From contig QWDQ01000091.1 of NCBI GenBank assembly GCA_003868215.1, forward strand, positions 1 to 43,263: DNA of 43,263 nucleotides, written 5' to 3'. The translations under genes and the position numbers were made by a program. Position 1 is the stretch's first letter. The number at the start of each line of letters is the position of its first letter. The notes beneath the pieces are model-generated. The model was given only the letters and a program-made list of their open reading frames with translations. It ran no database searches and was not told the DNA's origin. Positions 1 to 10,272 of the stretch are shown here, piece after piece. The DNA comes from Pseudophaeomoniella oleicola. Its lineage: Eukaryota > Ascomycota > Eurotiomycetes > Phaeomoniellales > Phaeomoniellaceae.

Positions 1-2453
1 AAAAAACAACAACAACAACTTTTTAAATCTTCGGTGTGGACTACAAGTGGTTTTTTTTCTATATAGATATATGAGTCTAGTTTTTATTTCTTTTTCCAAA
101 TCCAATCCAATTCAATCCCTCTGGTGGCTCCCCCCCCCCCCCCCTCGTTCTTCCCCTCTCCCTATATTCAAAAATCTATGATCGTTGCGTATGTATTATC
201 CAGCTTGGAAGGGGGGGGGAGGGGATACTGATAGAAGCAAGAGAAAAGGAGAATGGAAGGGAAGACTGGAGGGGAGAAGGGCAGGGTGGGGGGGAACGAA
301 ATTTCTTCTGGCTGGAAAGAGAAAAAATTGAGGGAAAGGGGTGTGGAGGATAAGTTATCGTGTGTGTGGCAAACAATAGGGTCCCGGTGAATGAAAAGGA
401 GGATGATGGAGATAACAGAAGTACTGTGCATTGCAGTAGTAGACGGAGAAAGATACGAGCTTCTCTCACGATGTGCTCAGGATCTAGATCGAGATGTTGT
501 ACAGAGGGTGGTTACAAAATTCCCTTTCCCTTCTCCTTTTCTTTCTCTTGTTTCGGAGATAAAGATTGAGATCTCGATCTCTCAGTCGGTCGAGACGGTG
601 CTCACTCTCGCCGTATCTCGCCGCCGGCGGGTACCGAAGAGGTATATCCATTTTGCCAGACAACTCTGTATTGGATGCCATAAGCTGGCTAGAGCCGTAA
701 TTTCCAGCGGTGTAATGTTGGGTAGATAGATAGGCGTCGTTGTCGTTCAGCTGGCCCATAAAACGCGCCCCCCACGCTTACATGCGTTCCGTTGGTCGTT
801 CACCGCTAACAGGGCTGACGGCGCCACCGGGAAGAAGCCGGAGAGGGACAGATGAAGGAAGGAAGAATCAAAGGATGCAGGATCGAGGGTGCGGCAAATG
901 GGGCCGGGTTGAAGCAACGAGAAGCGAGCGGAATAACAGAACGCAGGTACAAGGTCAACGAACGACTCGTTCATGACGGACGGTGCTACACACCTTTCTC
1001 CGCATGCTCCCGTGGCGAATCGGGGTGGTGCGGCCCTATGATTTCATGAAAGATAAGAAAGAGAAAAGAAGCAGCTCGTGTGGGTTTGCATGTGCTGTTT
1101 CAAGAGCCGGTAAGCAAGTCTGACAATAGCAGGGTCCACAGCAGGGTCCATGGGCGAAGGGAGGATGCGACCACCGAATCCGTGCAGGCATGGTGATGCA
1201 GGATACATACCAAATGATAGGCTGAAAACAAGATGGCCACTGAAGAAGCGGGATAACAAGGTGAGGTCGAACATGGAGGGGTGGAGCCGACGTGATGGGC
1301 GTGGACCAGCGCACGAAGGACGACAGATATAGCATCATCATCATCATAGATGGGTAAGGGATAGGATAGACCGCGAAGACTCACGGAGATCCAAAATAAG
1401 TATCTCAAAAGTAGCATATGCTCTGATGACACCGCTAGCAGGCCGCTAGAAACGCACGGCATTCCATGGTGTCGGTGCAGGCCTCGAGGAACCTTTGGAT
1501 AACATCCTGGCCTAAGAATCGAATAATAGGACGAGTAGCGAGAAGTAAGAGGAACGAGCCGAGTGGATCACCACATGCTAGTTGACAAAGCAGCATAATG
1601 AGAGATCATCATGACCCGAGGAAAACCGAAACCATGATGATAGTGATGATGATGATGGTGGTGAAAAGCGAGATTCCTACGTGATAACGTACTTCGGGTA
1701 TGGATGTACTATAAGATGACACGAGATCCTTATCCTTGACTCGCGGCTCGGACCATTAGTTGGCGTCCGACGAACAACTGGTCTGTCTGACGCAAGGAGA
1801 CGACGGTCAAGGATTTGGACCTAGAAGGGCGCAGATCCTCAGAAGATTGCCAGATGCACTCTTATCTTGTGGACTCCTTTTGATGGTAAACTTGGTAACT
1901 GTTAGAGCAAGCATTGTATACTGTACGTAAGGTACCTACGTACGTACACGCTTCGAGCTTGCGATTGAATTGGTTCTGTTGACATCAATTGGACAACGAT
2001 TTAACATCAATCAGATAGGTACTCGGGTGATGTCTAAATCGGGAATAGCTGATCAGGTCAAGAAGTCCGAGGAGACCGATCTCTGGTGGAGATAAACACT
2101 CTCCCACTCAAGTCTGATACTGTGTACATACAATAACACTTGAGATACGGACAGCAGGAGTATCGTAATGGTTAAAGTCATGGGAATCAGAGGCTTGTTC
2201 TTGTCATATCTACGAATCATACCATGCACTATACTGTATCGAAGACCAGCAACTTATCCTGCTAACCCTTGATGGACAACGCCAGGCACACTGTAGAGCG
2301 TATACAGTCGCGACGAAACATCAATTCCCCACCCCAAATCTGCATCTGGATGCCGCGCCAGACATATTGCGCTCTCATCATACATTCATTCATTCGATCA
2401 AACAGCAAGAGATTTCGTGACAACATATGCAAAAGAAAAGACGAGCTTCGCAG
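1..2453. other. Left-edge intergenic region, no gene supported
   Basis: No reading frame here resembles a known protein. The open frames (for example 391-729 plus and 484-759 minus) are short, overlap on both strands and lack convincing splice partners. The first 550 bases are strongly strand-asymmetric: C/T-rich with a 15-base C run, then G/A-rich. A GAT/ATG-rich stretch lies near 1630-1665. This may be promoter or leader DNA of a gene beyond the window, but nothing proves it. Confidence 0.5.
130..144. repeat. Poly-C run (15 C)
   Basis: Uninterrupted homopolymer of 15 C inside pyrimidine-rich DNA. Such runs are prone to length error in sequencing and to slippage. Confidence 0.9.
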
Positions 2454-3686
2454 TCATAGCTGCGCGTTCAGCTCCATAATGGTACTCGCTATCCTTTCCT
2501 GGACCGACCTCATCAGGTTGGAGCACATTCCCAATTGCCCGTTCGCATCCAAGTCTAAGCCTGAATATCTCTTGACGGACATTTCCACCAAGGCCTCCAG
2601 CTTGCGAAGCTCGGTGGTGACGAGCTGTGCCACCACTCTAGCTTTTGAATTATGATCCAAATAGTAATTGCCGATCTTCATCGGTAGATCGAATAGAGTG
2701 TTGCCGTTAGACGTCCCAGGGAGCGTTGGAGACTTAGGTCGTTGGCCCAGCTTGTAAAACTCGAGAATTTTGGTCGTGATCAGCGAACATAGTAAAGCCA
2801 AGTTCGTGTCCAAACTGCAGGGACAGGCAAGGATGGTGTGCAAGTTCTGGATGGCCGTTTTGTTGTTCTCCAGGATATGATCAAGGCTGATATTGGCCGT
2901 AGTAGGATCAAAGTAGGACGGTGCAGAAGAACATGTCGATGCTGGAAGATGAAGGCTGTGAAGGGTTGAGCACGCGAGCTTATAGCATCCCTGTCCATGG
3001 CTAGAGGAAAGACGTGGGAAGTTTGATGGCTTCAGTGGAGCATTGCCGGTATTAAGGACGCTTGGATTGATATCTGGAAAGGGGAATGGAGAGACGTCGT
3101 CCATGGTGGTCGAAGCGGAGGAGGACATGTTTGAAGACGTGTCTTGGGAGGATGTCCACCCATCGTTGATGAACTTATCGAGACCCGCGAATTGATGGTC
3201 AATACTAGGGTTCTCGAACCCCATAAAGTAGCCTGCTTCTGCCATGTCGATCTGGTTTTCTTTCATTGTCAACTCTGGATAGCCCGTAGCGAGTTCCGGG
3301 AACACAAGAGGCGGAGACGTCATGGGGGCACTTGTTGATATGCTTGTCCCGAATGGCGGCGGGGCGTACTCAAAAACTGGAGGCATCAACGGCGGCGATG
3401 GCTGTGACAATGCTGATGTCGATCTGGACCTGTTGTGAGCTTGCAAGGCAGCTTCCTTTCTGGCTTTGGCGGCTATAGATGTGGCACATGTTGCACGATG
3501 TTTCCCTATTCTTCGCGCTCGACTGTAGTGGCAGTTCTCTGCTCGCCTCTTGCACCGTGCACATCCATGGGGATCTCTGTCGCACTTGGTCTTGGCTCGA
3601 GCGCAAGCGTCACAGCTGTCTTTGAGCTTCTCTGCTTGGCGAGCCTCGCAAGTGCACCGAATGTTGGGATCTGGGATTGTAGACAT
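2454..3686 (-). CDS. AflR-like Zn2Cys6 transcription factor
   Basis: Single-exon gene of 410 residues. Residues 25-52 form a Zn2Cys6 binuclear cluster with spacing CX2CX6CX6CX2CX6C (cysteines 25, 28, 35, 42, 45, 52), followed by the basic linker SRARRIGKHR. The middle is Ser/Pro-rich. The C-terminal half carries the aflatoxin-regulatory-type domain, visible as the segments TLHSLHLPASTC and ILACPCSLDTNLALL. Proteins of this type are nuclear activators that usually sit inside polyketide clusters and bind CGG-containing promoter sites. The ATG at 3686 is the only start that includes the whole zinc cluster, and no intron is needed. No polyketide synthase or tailoring enzyme is near: the flanks are about 2.4 kb and 5.1 kb without a convincing gene. 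The target is therefore unknown; it may be an orphan or trans-acting regulator. The family call is firm, the role is inference. Confidence 0.9.
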   Translation of the reverse strand: MSTIPDPNIRCTCEARQAEKLKDSCDACARAKTKCDRDPHGCARCKRRAENCHYSRARRIGKHRATCATSIAAKARKEAALQAHNRSRSTSALSQPSPPLMPPVFEYAPPPFGTSISTSAPMTSPPLVFPELATGYPELTMKENQIDMAEAGYFMGFENPSIDHQFAGLDKFINDGWTSSQDTSSNMSSSASTTMDDVSPFPFPDINPSVLNTGNAPLKPSNFPRLSSSHGQGCYKLACSTLHSLHLPASTCSSAPSYFDPTTANISLDHILENNKTAIQNLHTILACPCSLDTNLALLCSLITTKILEFYKLGQRPKSPTLPGTSNGNTLFDLPMKIGNYYLDHNSKARVVAQLVTTELRKLEALVEMSVKRYSGLDLDANGQLGMCSNLMRSVQERIASTIMELNAQL

Positions 3687-4576
3687 GGTGTATGATGGTC
3701 GATCTGAAGAAAGGGAGTTTCAAGAGGGGAGACGAGAGGTTAAAATGCTTGAGGAAAGGAAGATACATGGGCAGCCTTACCAAGGTCGGATGCAGAGAGG
3801 GCATGATGTCTCTGTCTTATCTCAGCAGTTCCATTCCACTCCAAATAGAAGCTCTTCGTGCAGCATGCAGCGGCTAGTCAGACCCGAAGTGGCTGTCTCA
3901 AAAGAACACTTAACTTACATACCATACATACCTTACGCTTCCATGCCAAAGGATCGGGTTCTTTGGTCTCGCAAAATGTGAACCGTTACGTACAGGATGC
4001 TGTACTCCACCACGAGGAGAGCCAACATTAGCAATAGGAATGTCCGTCCAAGTGTGGTCTCTGTACTACTGCTCGACGTGAGGATGATCAGCGTTCGAGT
4101 CACCCAAGGTACCAGCTAAACTTCCATCTGAGAGTGCGTCGCGTCAGACTGTGGGCATCCTCGGCGGGGGGGGGAAACCAGAATGGAATGACAGCGAGAA
4201 AGTTTTGAGGGGGTCAGCCAGAGACCAGGACGAGGAGTAAGTGCATTTGAGTGGCTTTGTTCAAGCGAAGCTATATCGACCACACCTTTGAGAAACCAGA
4301 TTGGAGTTTGGGGGTCCCTCCAATTTTGGGGTCCAAATTGCGCATTACATTTTGTAAGTGAGTGGTGAGGAAGAGGAGGAGGGGGGGCTGAGGATGAAAG
4401 AAGAGAGGTAACGTAGGTAGAGAAGGTAAAGAGGTAGGGCCGGAAGTTAGAGAGGTCAGTCAGCCCCTTGAGCGGCAGATGGACCAAAGCAGATCTCGCC
4501 TAATGGGGACCAGGATCTTCTCTCGCGGGCCGCAGAAGGTTAAAGGCTTTGGCTTAATAGTTCGAACGTTTAGGTG

Positions 4577-4609
4577 CACTGACTGGGCACTGACTGGGTA
4601 CTGACTGAG
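4577..4609. repeat. Tandem 11-bp repeat x3 (CACTGACTGGG)
   Basis: Three head-to-tail copies: CACTGACTGGG twice exactly, then TACTGACTGAG. It lies about 0.9 kb upstream of the AflR-like start codon. It could be a cluster of protein-binding sites or a small minisatellite. Confidence 0.8.
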
Positions 4610-4730
4610 GCTTACCACAACGTTGCCAAGGAGTCAATAATTGTTCCTTTCCCCTTCCCGGACGGTACTGTAATACATTTCTCCAGTTATAAGGCCACCT
4701 AAGTTAAGTCACCTAATTCCTTTAACCAGG

Positions 4731-4753
4731 TACCTAGGTAAGGTAGGTACCTA
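4731..4753. repeat. Paired ACCTAGGT/AGGTACCT palindromes
   Basis: TACCTAGGTA (4731-4740) and TAGGTACCTA (4744-4753) are each perfect 10-bp palindromes made of the same half-site. The same pair recurs, overlapped, at 16400-16413. Related GGTACCTA and CCTAGGTAC strings occur near 1930 and 33910. Confidence 0.7.
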
Positions 4754-5176
4754 AGGCAGATACACGATATCACCAACGAGACCGAGATCATCAGCATACA
4801 AATGTGCAACATCTTCTGCTGCTTCAAGAGGATGACATGTCGGTGGACGTGAATTCCACACAATCCTTTTCTGCTTCTGATCCCCTTCCTTTGGGTCTGG
4901 AGGCAATCAAACAATGGAGTTTTCCAAATATACTCTAAGCATGACACTTACATATACCTTTCTGCAGGGTTTGTCGTACATGTTGACTTTGCATGAGCGT
5001 GGAACTTACAAGGCGTCCAGTGATTCGACGTCTCTGAGAAGTGATTGGTCTCATAATGTGATGGACACTAGGGACGCAGCCAAATTTACAAGGATCGTGA
5101 AGTAATTATGTACTATGTACGCCTCTACGATATATCTGCCTTACCACACGCTTGCATGACCCTGCCCAGGCGGTGC

Positions 5177-5201
5177 CAGTACCCAGTGTCAGTACCCAGT
5201 G
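5177..5201. repeat. Direct repeat CAGTACCCAGTG x2
   Basis: Two copies of the 12-mer at 5177-5188 and 5190-5201, one base apart, followed by a shortened third copy (CCAGTCCCA). Confidence 0.7.
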
Positions 5202-5340
5202 CCAGTCCCATTCACACAGGCCCACCCATACATATCCTTGCTCGACTTGACCTGTCTCGAGGCACCAAGTACTTGTATCTTTTTCCGGTAACAGCTCTTA
5301 CCGGTCTTCCATCCACCTTTCACCTAATTACTACGGTACA

Positions 5341-5524
5341 TACTACGTAGTACACAGCGAGGCAGTCACCGTCATTCGTCTCCCCCCCTCCCCCCTCCCC
5401 TGGGAATGTGAGTGGGTGATCCGACCGACTTCCTACCCTTGTTCCCTTAGCCATCTCTGAACCGCCTTACAGTGACGGCGGTCAGGTCTCAGGACACGAG
5501 CCACATAGCCTCTACTACGTAGTA
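5341..5524. repeat. Two perfect TACTACGTAGTA palindromes
   Basis: The 12-bp perfect palindrome TACTACGTAGTA occurs at 5341-5352 and 5513-5524. Imperfect forms follow near 5800, 5950, 6006, 6165 and 6327. A 14-bp version is at 24531-24544 and near-copies occur at about 13195 and 28727. All perfect copies are intergenic. Confidence 0.8.
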
Positions 5525-8500
5525 TCTCACATCATCACCTTGGCCTGCAAGTCATGGCTAAACGAAGCTGTAATTACACAGTTTTCTTGCTGTCTGTAAG
5601 GAACGAGATGCTGAACAGATGTGGCTTTTGCCCATGTTGGTCGGTGACCGCTTGTCACTCGCACCAGCCTGTGCCTTTGGCTGGTGAAATATCAGTCATC
5701 AGTCGGTCAATCCTCGAAAACATTCTAGTCAGTTAGGACGGGTAACTTAGAGACCAGCTCGCCAGTCTGCTGGAAGCACCTCTGCAGCCAGGATGGTACT
5801 ACTACGTACGTACTGCGTAGTCCAATCCTAACAGACCAGGATCATGCCATCACACTTGGACGAACTGGCGTCCATAGTAGGCAGTAGTTGATATTAATAA
5901 ATCCATTGGTCTGCTCGTTAGATGATGCTTAATATATTATCACCAAGCGACGTAGTAAAACTACGGTCGTAGTTTAGTCGTTCAGCCCCCATTTACCCCG
6001 GTCCATACTACGTCGGCTACCCACTAAGCGACATCAATCCCCGTCTAGGCTCAATGGTAACCGATCGCTTCTTCTCCATTGCGTGCTCCTATCTTCGTAC
6101 CGTGGTCCTTTGTCCAAAGTCCCTGGGCAATTGGACCCTGAATCACGACAGTTGATTTGCTATTACTACGAAATACTACGATATGCGTACTCGGCACTCA
6201 AACACCATTATTCTAGAATAGAATGATGCTAAATAAACCGCTCAGGAGTCAACACCATCTATCTTCCTAGCTGCCTTTTGAAGATAAATCGGCCAGCATC
6301 ATAGCGTCCCTTTTGCGTGGTTCTCCCACTACTACGTACCTCTCTTCAGATATTGAATTGGAGTGTCTTGCCTTTCCTACCTTTCCTGCCTCGCATTGGG
6401 CATACCCCTCAATACAGCTCCAAAGCTAATTGCTCTATTTTCGTCTTGCAAAAGCATGACGCCGGTGACTTATTTGAGGTTACCCGTGACTGATATCTGA
6501 GTGATGTCCATTCTTGTCGCCATGCAGCTTGATATCCATTGCGTCAATATCTTTTGATGGCGGCAGTACAATACGTACAATATCCCACAATATCCCAAAC
6601 CCTCGATTGGTTTGAGGGATGTGCCACCGTGATCGGCCCGCTAAGGTATACTTGCCGAGCGCTTCGGTCAGCGTTCAGCCAAACTGAAGTAACACTGCTC
6701 TCAGAGAGTTCCCCTGCATGATCAACGTGCCTCTATCGTGATCTACCGCCGTGCAAACTTCAATTTCACTGTCTGCGTCTAGCTTTTACGTATACATCCG
6801 ACATTTACGTATAACTGTCACGATGGCAGTTGCTGTACACCCGATCCACTTATCAAAGCCCAGCAATCGACACGATACCCTATCAAGTGGATGACTTCCT
6901 CACGACCACTGCACTCCAGCATCTCTAACAGGGCTAGTACGCTCGGGATATAGCTAATGTATTAGAAATGCACGCTTCCTTACCTCGTCATTTCTAGTAA
7001 CATCGCTGTCGCGAAACCAAGACTGGTCTCTCTAGCCATAGACGGTCAAAGCATCCGATGTCCCCAGAAAAGGCACAACGTTTTCTACCGCCACCAGATC
7101 GAGACCCGGGGACCTGGAACCAGGATCCGATGTTGCGAGATCTTTACGTGAAATCTAGCACCCTTACCTGTTTGGGTGGATGGTAATTGATCACACGTGC
7201 CTCATTTCTTCCGAAAGTCTGTTACCTGCATGATTGATTCCGGTCGGGACCATTTCGTCCCAATCCAGCGTGCGATCTCCCCATGGAGATTTAGAAAGAA
7301 AGTAATAGCTTATTATGAGGAAGACAAACGCCAGCCTCAGCCAGCCTCCATCGACGCAGTCATGAGAAGCGAGTCGACTGAAGGTCAACGACAACTCCAG
7401 AAAACAACTTCTCAAGACAGCCATCCCAGATAGCTACGTGCGTTCAGCACGCCTAGCTTCAGAGCCTACGTCGCTTTGTGGGCGGTCTATAGAGATATGC
7501 ACAGAATCCTCAATGGCTACTGTCGCCGCTTCAGACATCTGAGCACCTTTTGGAGATACCAACATAAGCTTTCCGCCGAGCTGCTCTGTTCTCGGAAGCC
7601 AATGTCATGAACGCCCAATCCCTCAAAGCTTTACGGTATCAGGGGCGAGTCCTAGTATCCAATGCTATACTTTCGGGGCAATCTTGACTTTCTATTCTAC
7701 TTTTGTGATCCGATCAATGATGCTATGGGCGGGTGCAGATCCGGATAGATCTCAATGCACAAATCCCTTCTGAGTTGCCATTGAAACCCGAATTCCCGCC
7801 ATGTCGAGGTATATCCTCTAAAAGGAGGGCAGTGGCCGGTGTGCTGCGAAATGATGATGGACGCTCGGTCTGAATTTCCTGACATCAAAGCCAGATCCGT
7901 TAGGATTTCTTGCAAATCGGGCAGCCATGTCCCAGCATGCTTCCTTGATGGTCCTCTAAACTTTCTGGCATTTCCGGTGAAGCATCTGACAAAGCAACCA
8001 AGCTGTTCGATGGACTACATGAAGGTCTGGGCTCACGCTACAACTGGTGGAGTCCGTCAAAGCAGAATAGTAACGACTAACCCTCACATGAACGACAGTA
8101 AGTGAGAGGGAAAAAGAGACAGCCTGAGGAAAGGAATCAAATCTTCGTCTCATTACTTTGAGGGAAGGTAGGTGGTTAGACTTGAATGACTTCCGCTTTC
8201 CGACTTCTCTGTAGGTACTGATACGGCGTCGTCACTCTAGCAAATCAACTACGCATCCAATGATCCATTCGTGCTCTGTCTGTCTCAATATTTGGATATG
8301 ATTATACAGAAGAATCTCGTACAGTTGTAGGCATGTATCTCATCTACACTTGAGGTTGGGGAGTGGACTCGTCGGCTTGGCCTTCGTCTTGGCCAATAAA
8401 CAATGTGCTGATTCTGGTTACGGGGATATTACGGGGAATATTGATTAATTGCCAGGCCTTTGGGTTAAATTACTGTACCGTACTGTATTATGGGGGGCTA

Positions 8501-8825
8501 AAGGGTCTCTAGTGACGTCTGCTTATCTCAATGATAATAATTATGAACGCGACATTCATGTTGGATTTCTTACCCGCTAACTCCGAACAGACAGACGAAC
8601 AATTTGTAATGACAAGTCGTGAATCATCATCGAATCCGTAGATCGGTCTGACTGAACACCCCCCTGATCGTGTGAACCAGGCGATACTATTCCTTTGGTA
8701 ACCCCCCAAACGAAAGGTATCTAATATCTACCAGTCAGCGCATTATCGTTTTTCCAATGCCAATCGTTAAAGAGGTCTTTGGGGAAGGCCCTCTTCGCGC
8801 AGGCTGAGGCGGTAACGCCTGTACA

Positions 8826-9970
8826 ATGTCCATGGTGAAACAGTAAGTACAGTACTTCATAGCATATATATCCTTGATGCTTCTTTTCTGGCCGTAGATT
8901 TTCATCTCACAGAGACTAACCCTTTTTCTTCATCCATCGACAGCAAGGGCGACAGCTACAACGAACCGACTTCCACCGAAGATGCAGGAGCGCAACAACA
9001 TCACCACCACCAAGGATTCCGCTCCACGCTTTCCAACCCATCATCATACCGGGGATTCATCGCCGGCGTGTTCTCCGGAGTCGCCAAACTCGCCGTCGGC
9101 CACCCGTTCGACACGATCAAAGTGAGACTGCAGACGACGGATGCACACCGGTTCTCGGGCCCGTTGGATTGTGTCGTTCAGACGGTCCGACATGAGGGTG
9201 TCAGGGGCCTGTACAAAGGCGCAACGCCTCCGCTCGCGGCCTGGGTCTTCCTCGACAGCATACTGATGGGCAGCCTGACGTTATATCGCCGCCTGCTGAA
9301 AGAGACCGTCTTCTCGAACCCGACGTTTCGACCAGGCACCACGGCCGAGAAGCTGAAAAGCGAGCCACTGCCACCGTACGGCCATGGTGTAGCCGGCATG
9401 CTCGCCGGAATCACCGTCTCCTTCGTCGCGACGCCCTTCGAACACGTCAAATCCCGCCTCCAGGTCCAATACTCGGCGAAAGGATCCTCCTCCTCCCGCC
9501 TCTACACGGGCCCGATCGACTGCTGCAAAAAGATCCTGCACAGCCACGGCCTTTCCGCCGGCCTCTACCGCGGCTTCACCGCAACCGTCATCTTCCGCTC
9601 CTTCTTCTTCGTCTGGTGGACCGCCTACGACCTGCTCACGACGACCCTCCAGTCCCGCACCGCCCTGTCCGCCCCCGCCGTCAATTTCTGGGCCGGCGGC
9701 CTCTCCGCCCAGATCTTCTGGCTCGCCGCCCATCCGGCCGACGTGGTCCGTCAGAATATCATGTGCGACAGTCTCGGCGGCAGCCACGGCGATGGGCCGC
9801 GGCGCTTCACGACCTGGCGACAGGCCGTCAGAACGATCGCGGCGGGAAACGGTGGGGGTTTCATCACTCCGTTCTACAGAGGGTTTTTACCTAGCTTTTT
9901 GCGTGCGTTTCCTGCCAATGCGGCTGCCTTGGTCGTGTTTGAGGGCGTTATGAGGAATTTACCTGATTGA
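8826..9970 (+). CDS. Mitochondrial carrier family (SLC25) protein
   Basis: Two exons, 8826-8842 and 8944-9970, give 347 residues. The intron has donor GTAAGT and acceptor CAG and rejoins codon 6 in frame. Three repeats each carry the SLC25 signature: PFDTIKVRL from residue 60, PFEHVKSRLQ from 170, and PADVVRQN from 270, separated by hydrophobic helices. This is the six-helix inner-membrane carrier fold that exchanges small metabolites between cytosol and matrix. Overall it resembles fungal Ymc/carnitine-amino-acid-type carriers, but the substrate cannot be read from the sequence. The N-terminus before the first repeat is hydrophilic with a short His run. Codon use is unusually C-rich at third positions from about 9,080 to 9,800 compared with neighbouring genes, which also produces a long antisense open frame. 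The gene is convergent with the downstream Zn2Cys6 gene. Confidence 0.9.
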
Positions 9971-10272
9971 GATGGATAGGTAAGATAGATAGATAGACGT
10001 TGACATGATTTCCCTACATCTTTGTACTATAGTTACAGATACTAATGCTTCATCTCGCTCCTCCACCAACTTCATCGAGCTTAAACCCTTTCTGCCTCAT
10101 TCAATCGAACATGTCCCGAAAACTGTTAAGCCCAATGATACCTATTTCATTGGTCCGATGAGACCCTTATCTGGTTACTCTGCCCTTGTCGTGGAAAAAC
10201 GGTAGCCCACTACACCTCCGACGTGAAAGCGGTCTTCAAAGTCCCCGTCCTGGGGTTAGAGGTCCGCTATCG
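9971..10272. other. Convergent 3' region between carrier and Zn2Cys6 gene
   Basis: 302 bases between two converging stop codons. It contains a GATAGATAGATAG stretch just after the carrier stop. Nothing else was seen. Confidence 0.5.

Larger units (their letters stand above)
3687..8825. other. 5.1 kb gene-poor region
   Basis: No gene is supported. Small open frames (for example 4116-4487 minus, 7197-7433 plus, 7839-8105 plus) have no recognisable motifs and are matched by similar frames on the other strand. The stretch includes the AflR-like gene's promoter. It holds tandem 11-mers (4577-4609), ACCTAGGT palindromes (4731-4753), repeated CAGTACCCAGTG (5177-5201) and many CTACGTAG-type palindromes between 5.3 and 6.4 kb. 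It could be decayed DNA, a promoter island or noncoding transcription units. Confidence 0.5.

Noticed and set aside
484-759. Minus-strand frame near the left edge that looks partly protein-like
   Set aside because: No acceptable donor or continuing exon and no family match; could be reconsidered if a gene is found to the left.
2269-2655. 128-codon plus-strand frame overlapping the AflR-like gene
   Set aside because: Antisense to the conserved C-terminal domain of the AflR-like protein.
9281-9787. 168-codon minus-strand frame inside the carrier gene
   Set aside because: Acidic Gly/Glu-rich antisense product of the GC3-rich carrier codons; the sense strand has a complete SLC25 protein.
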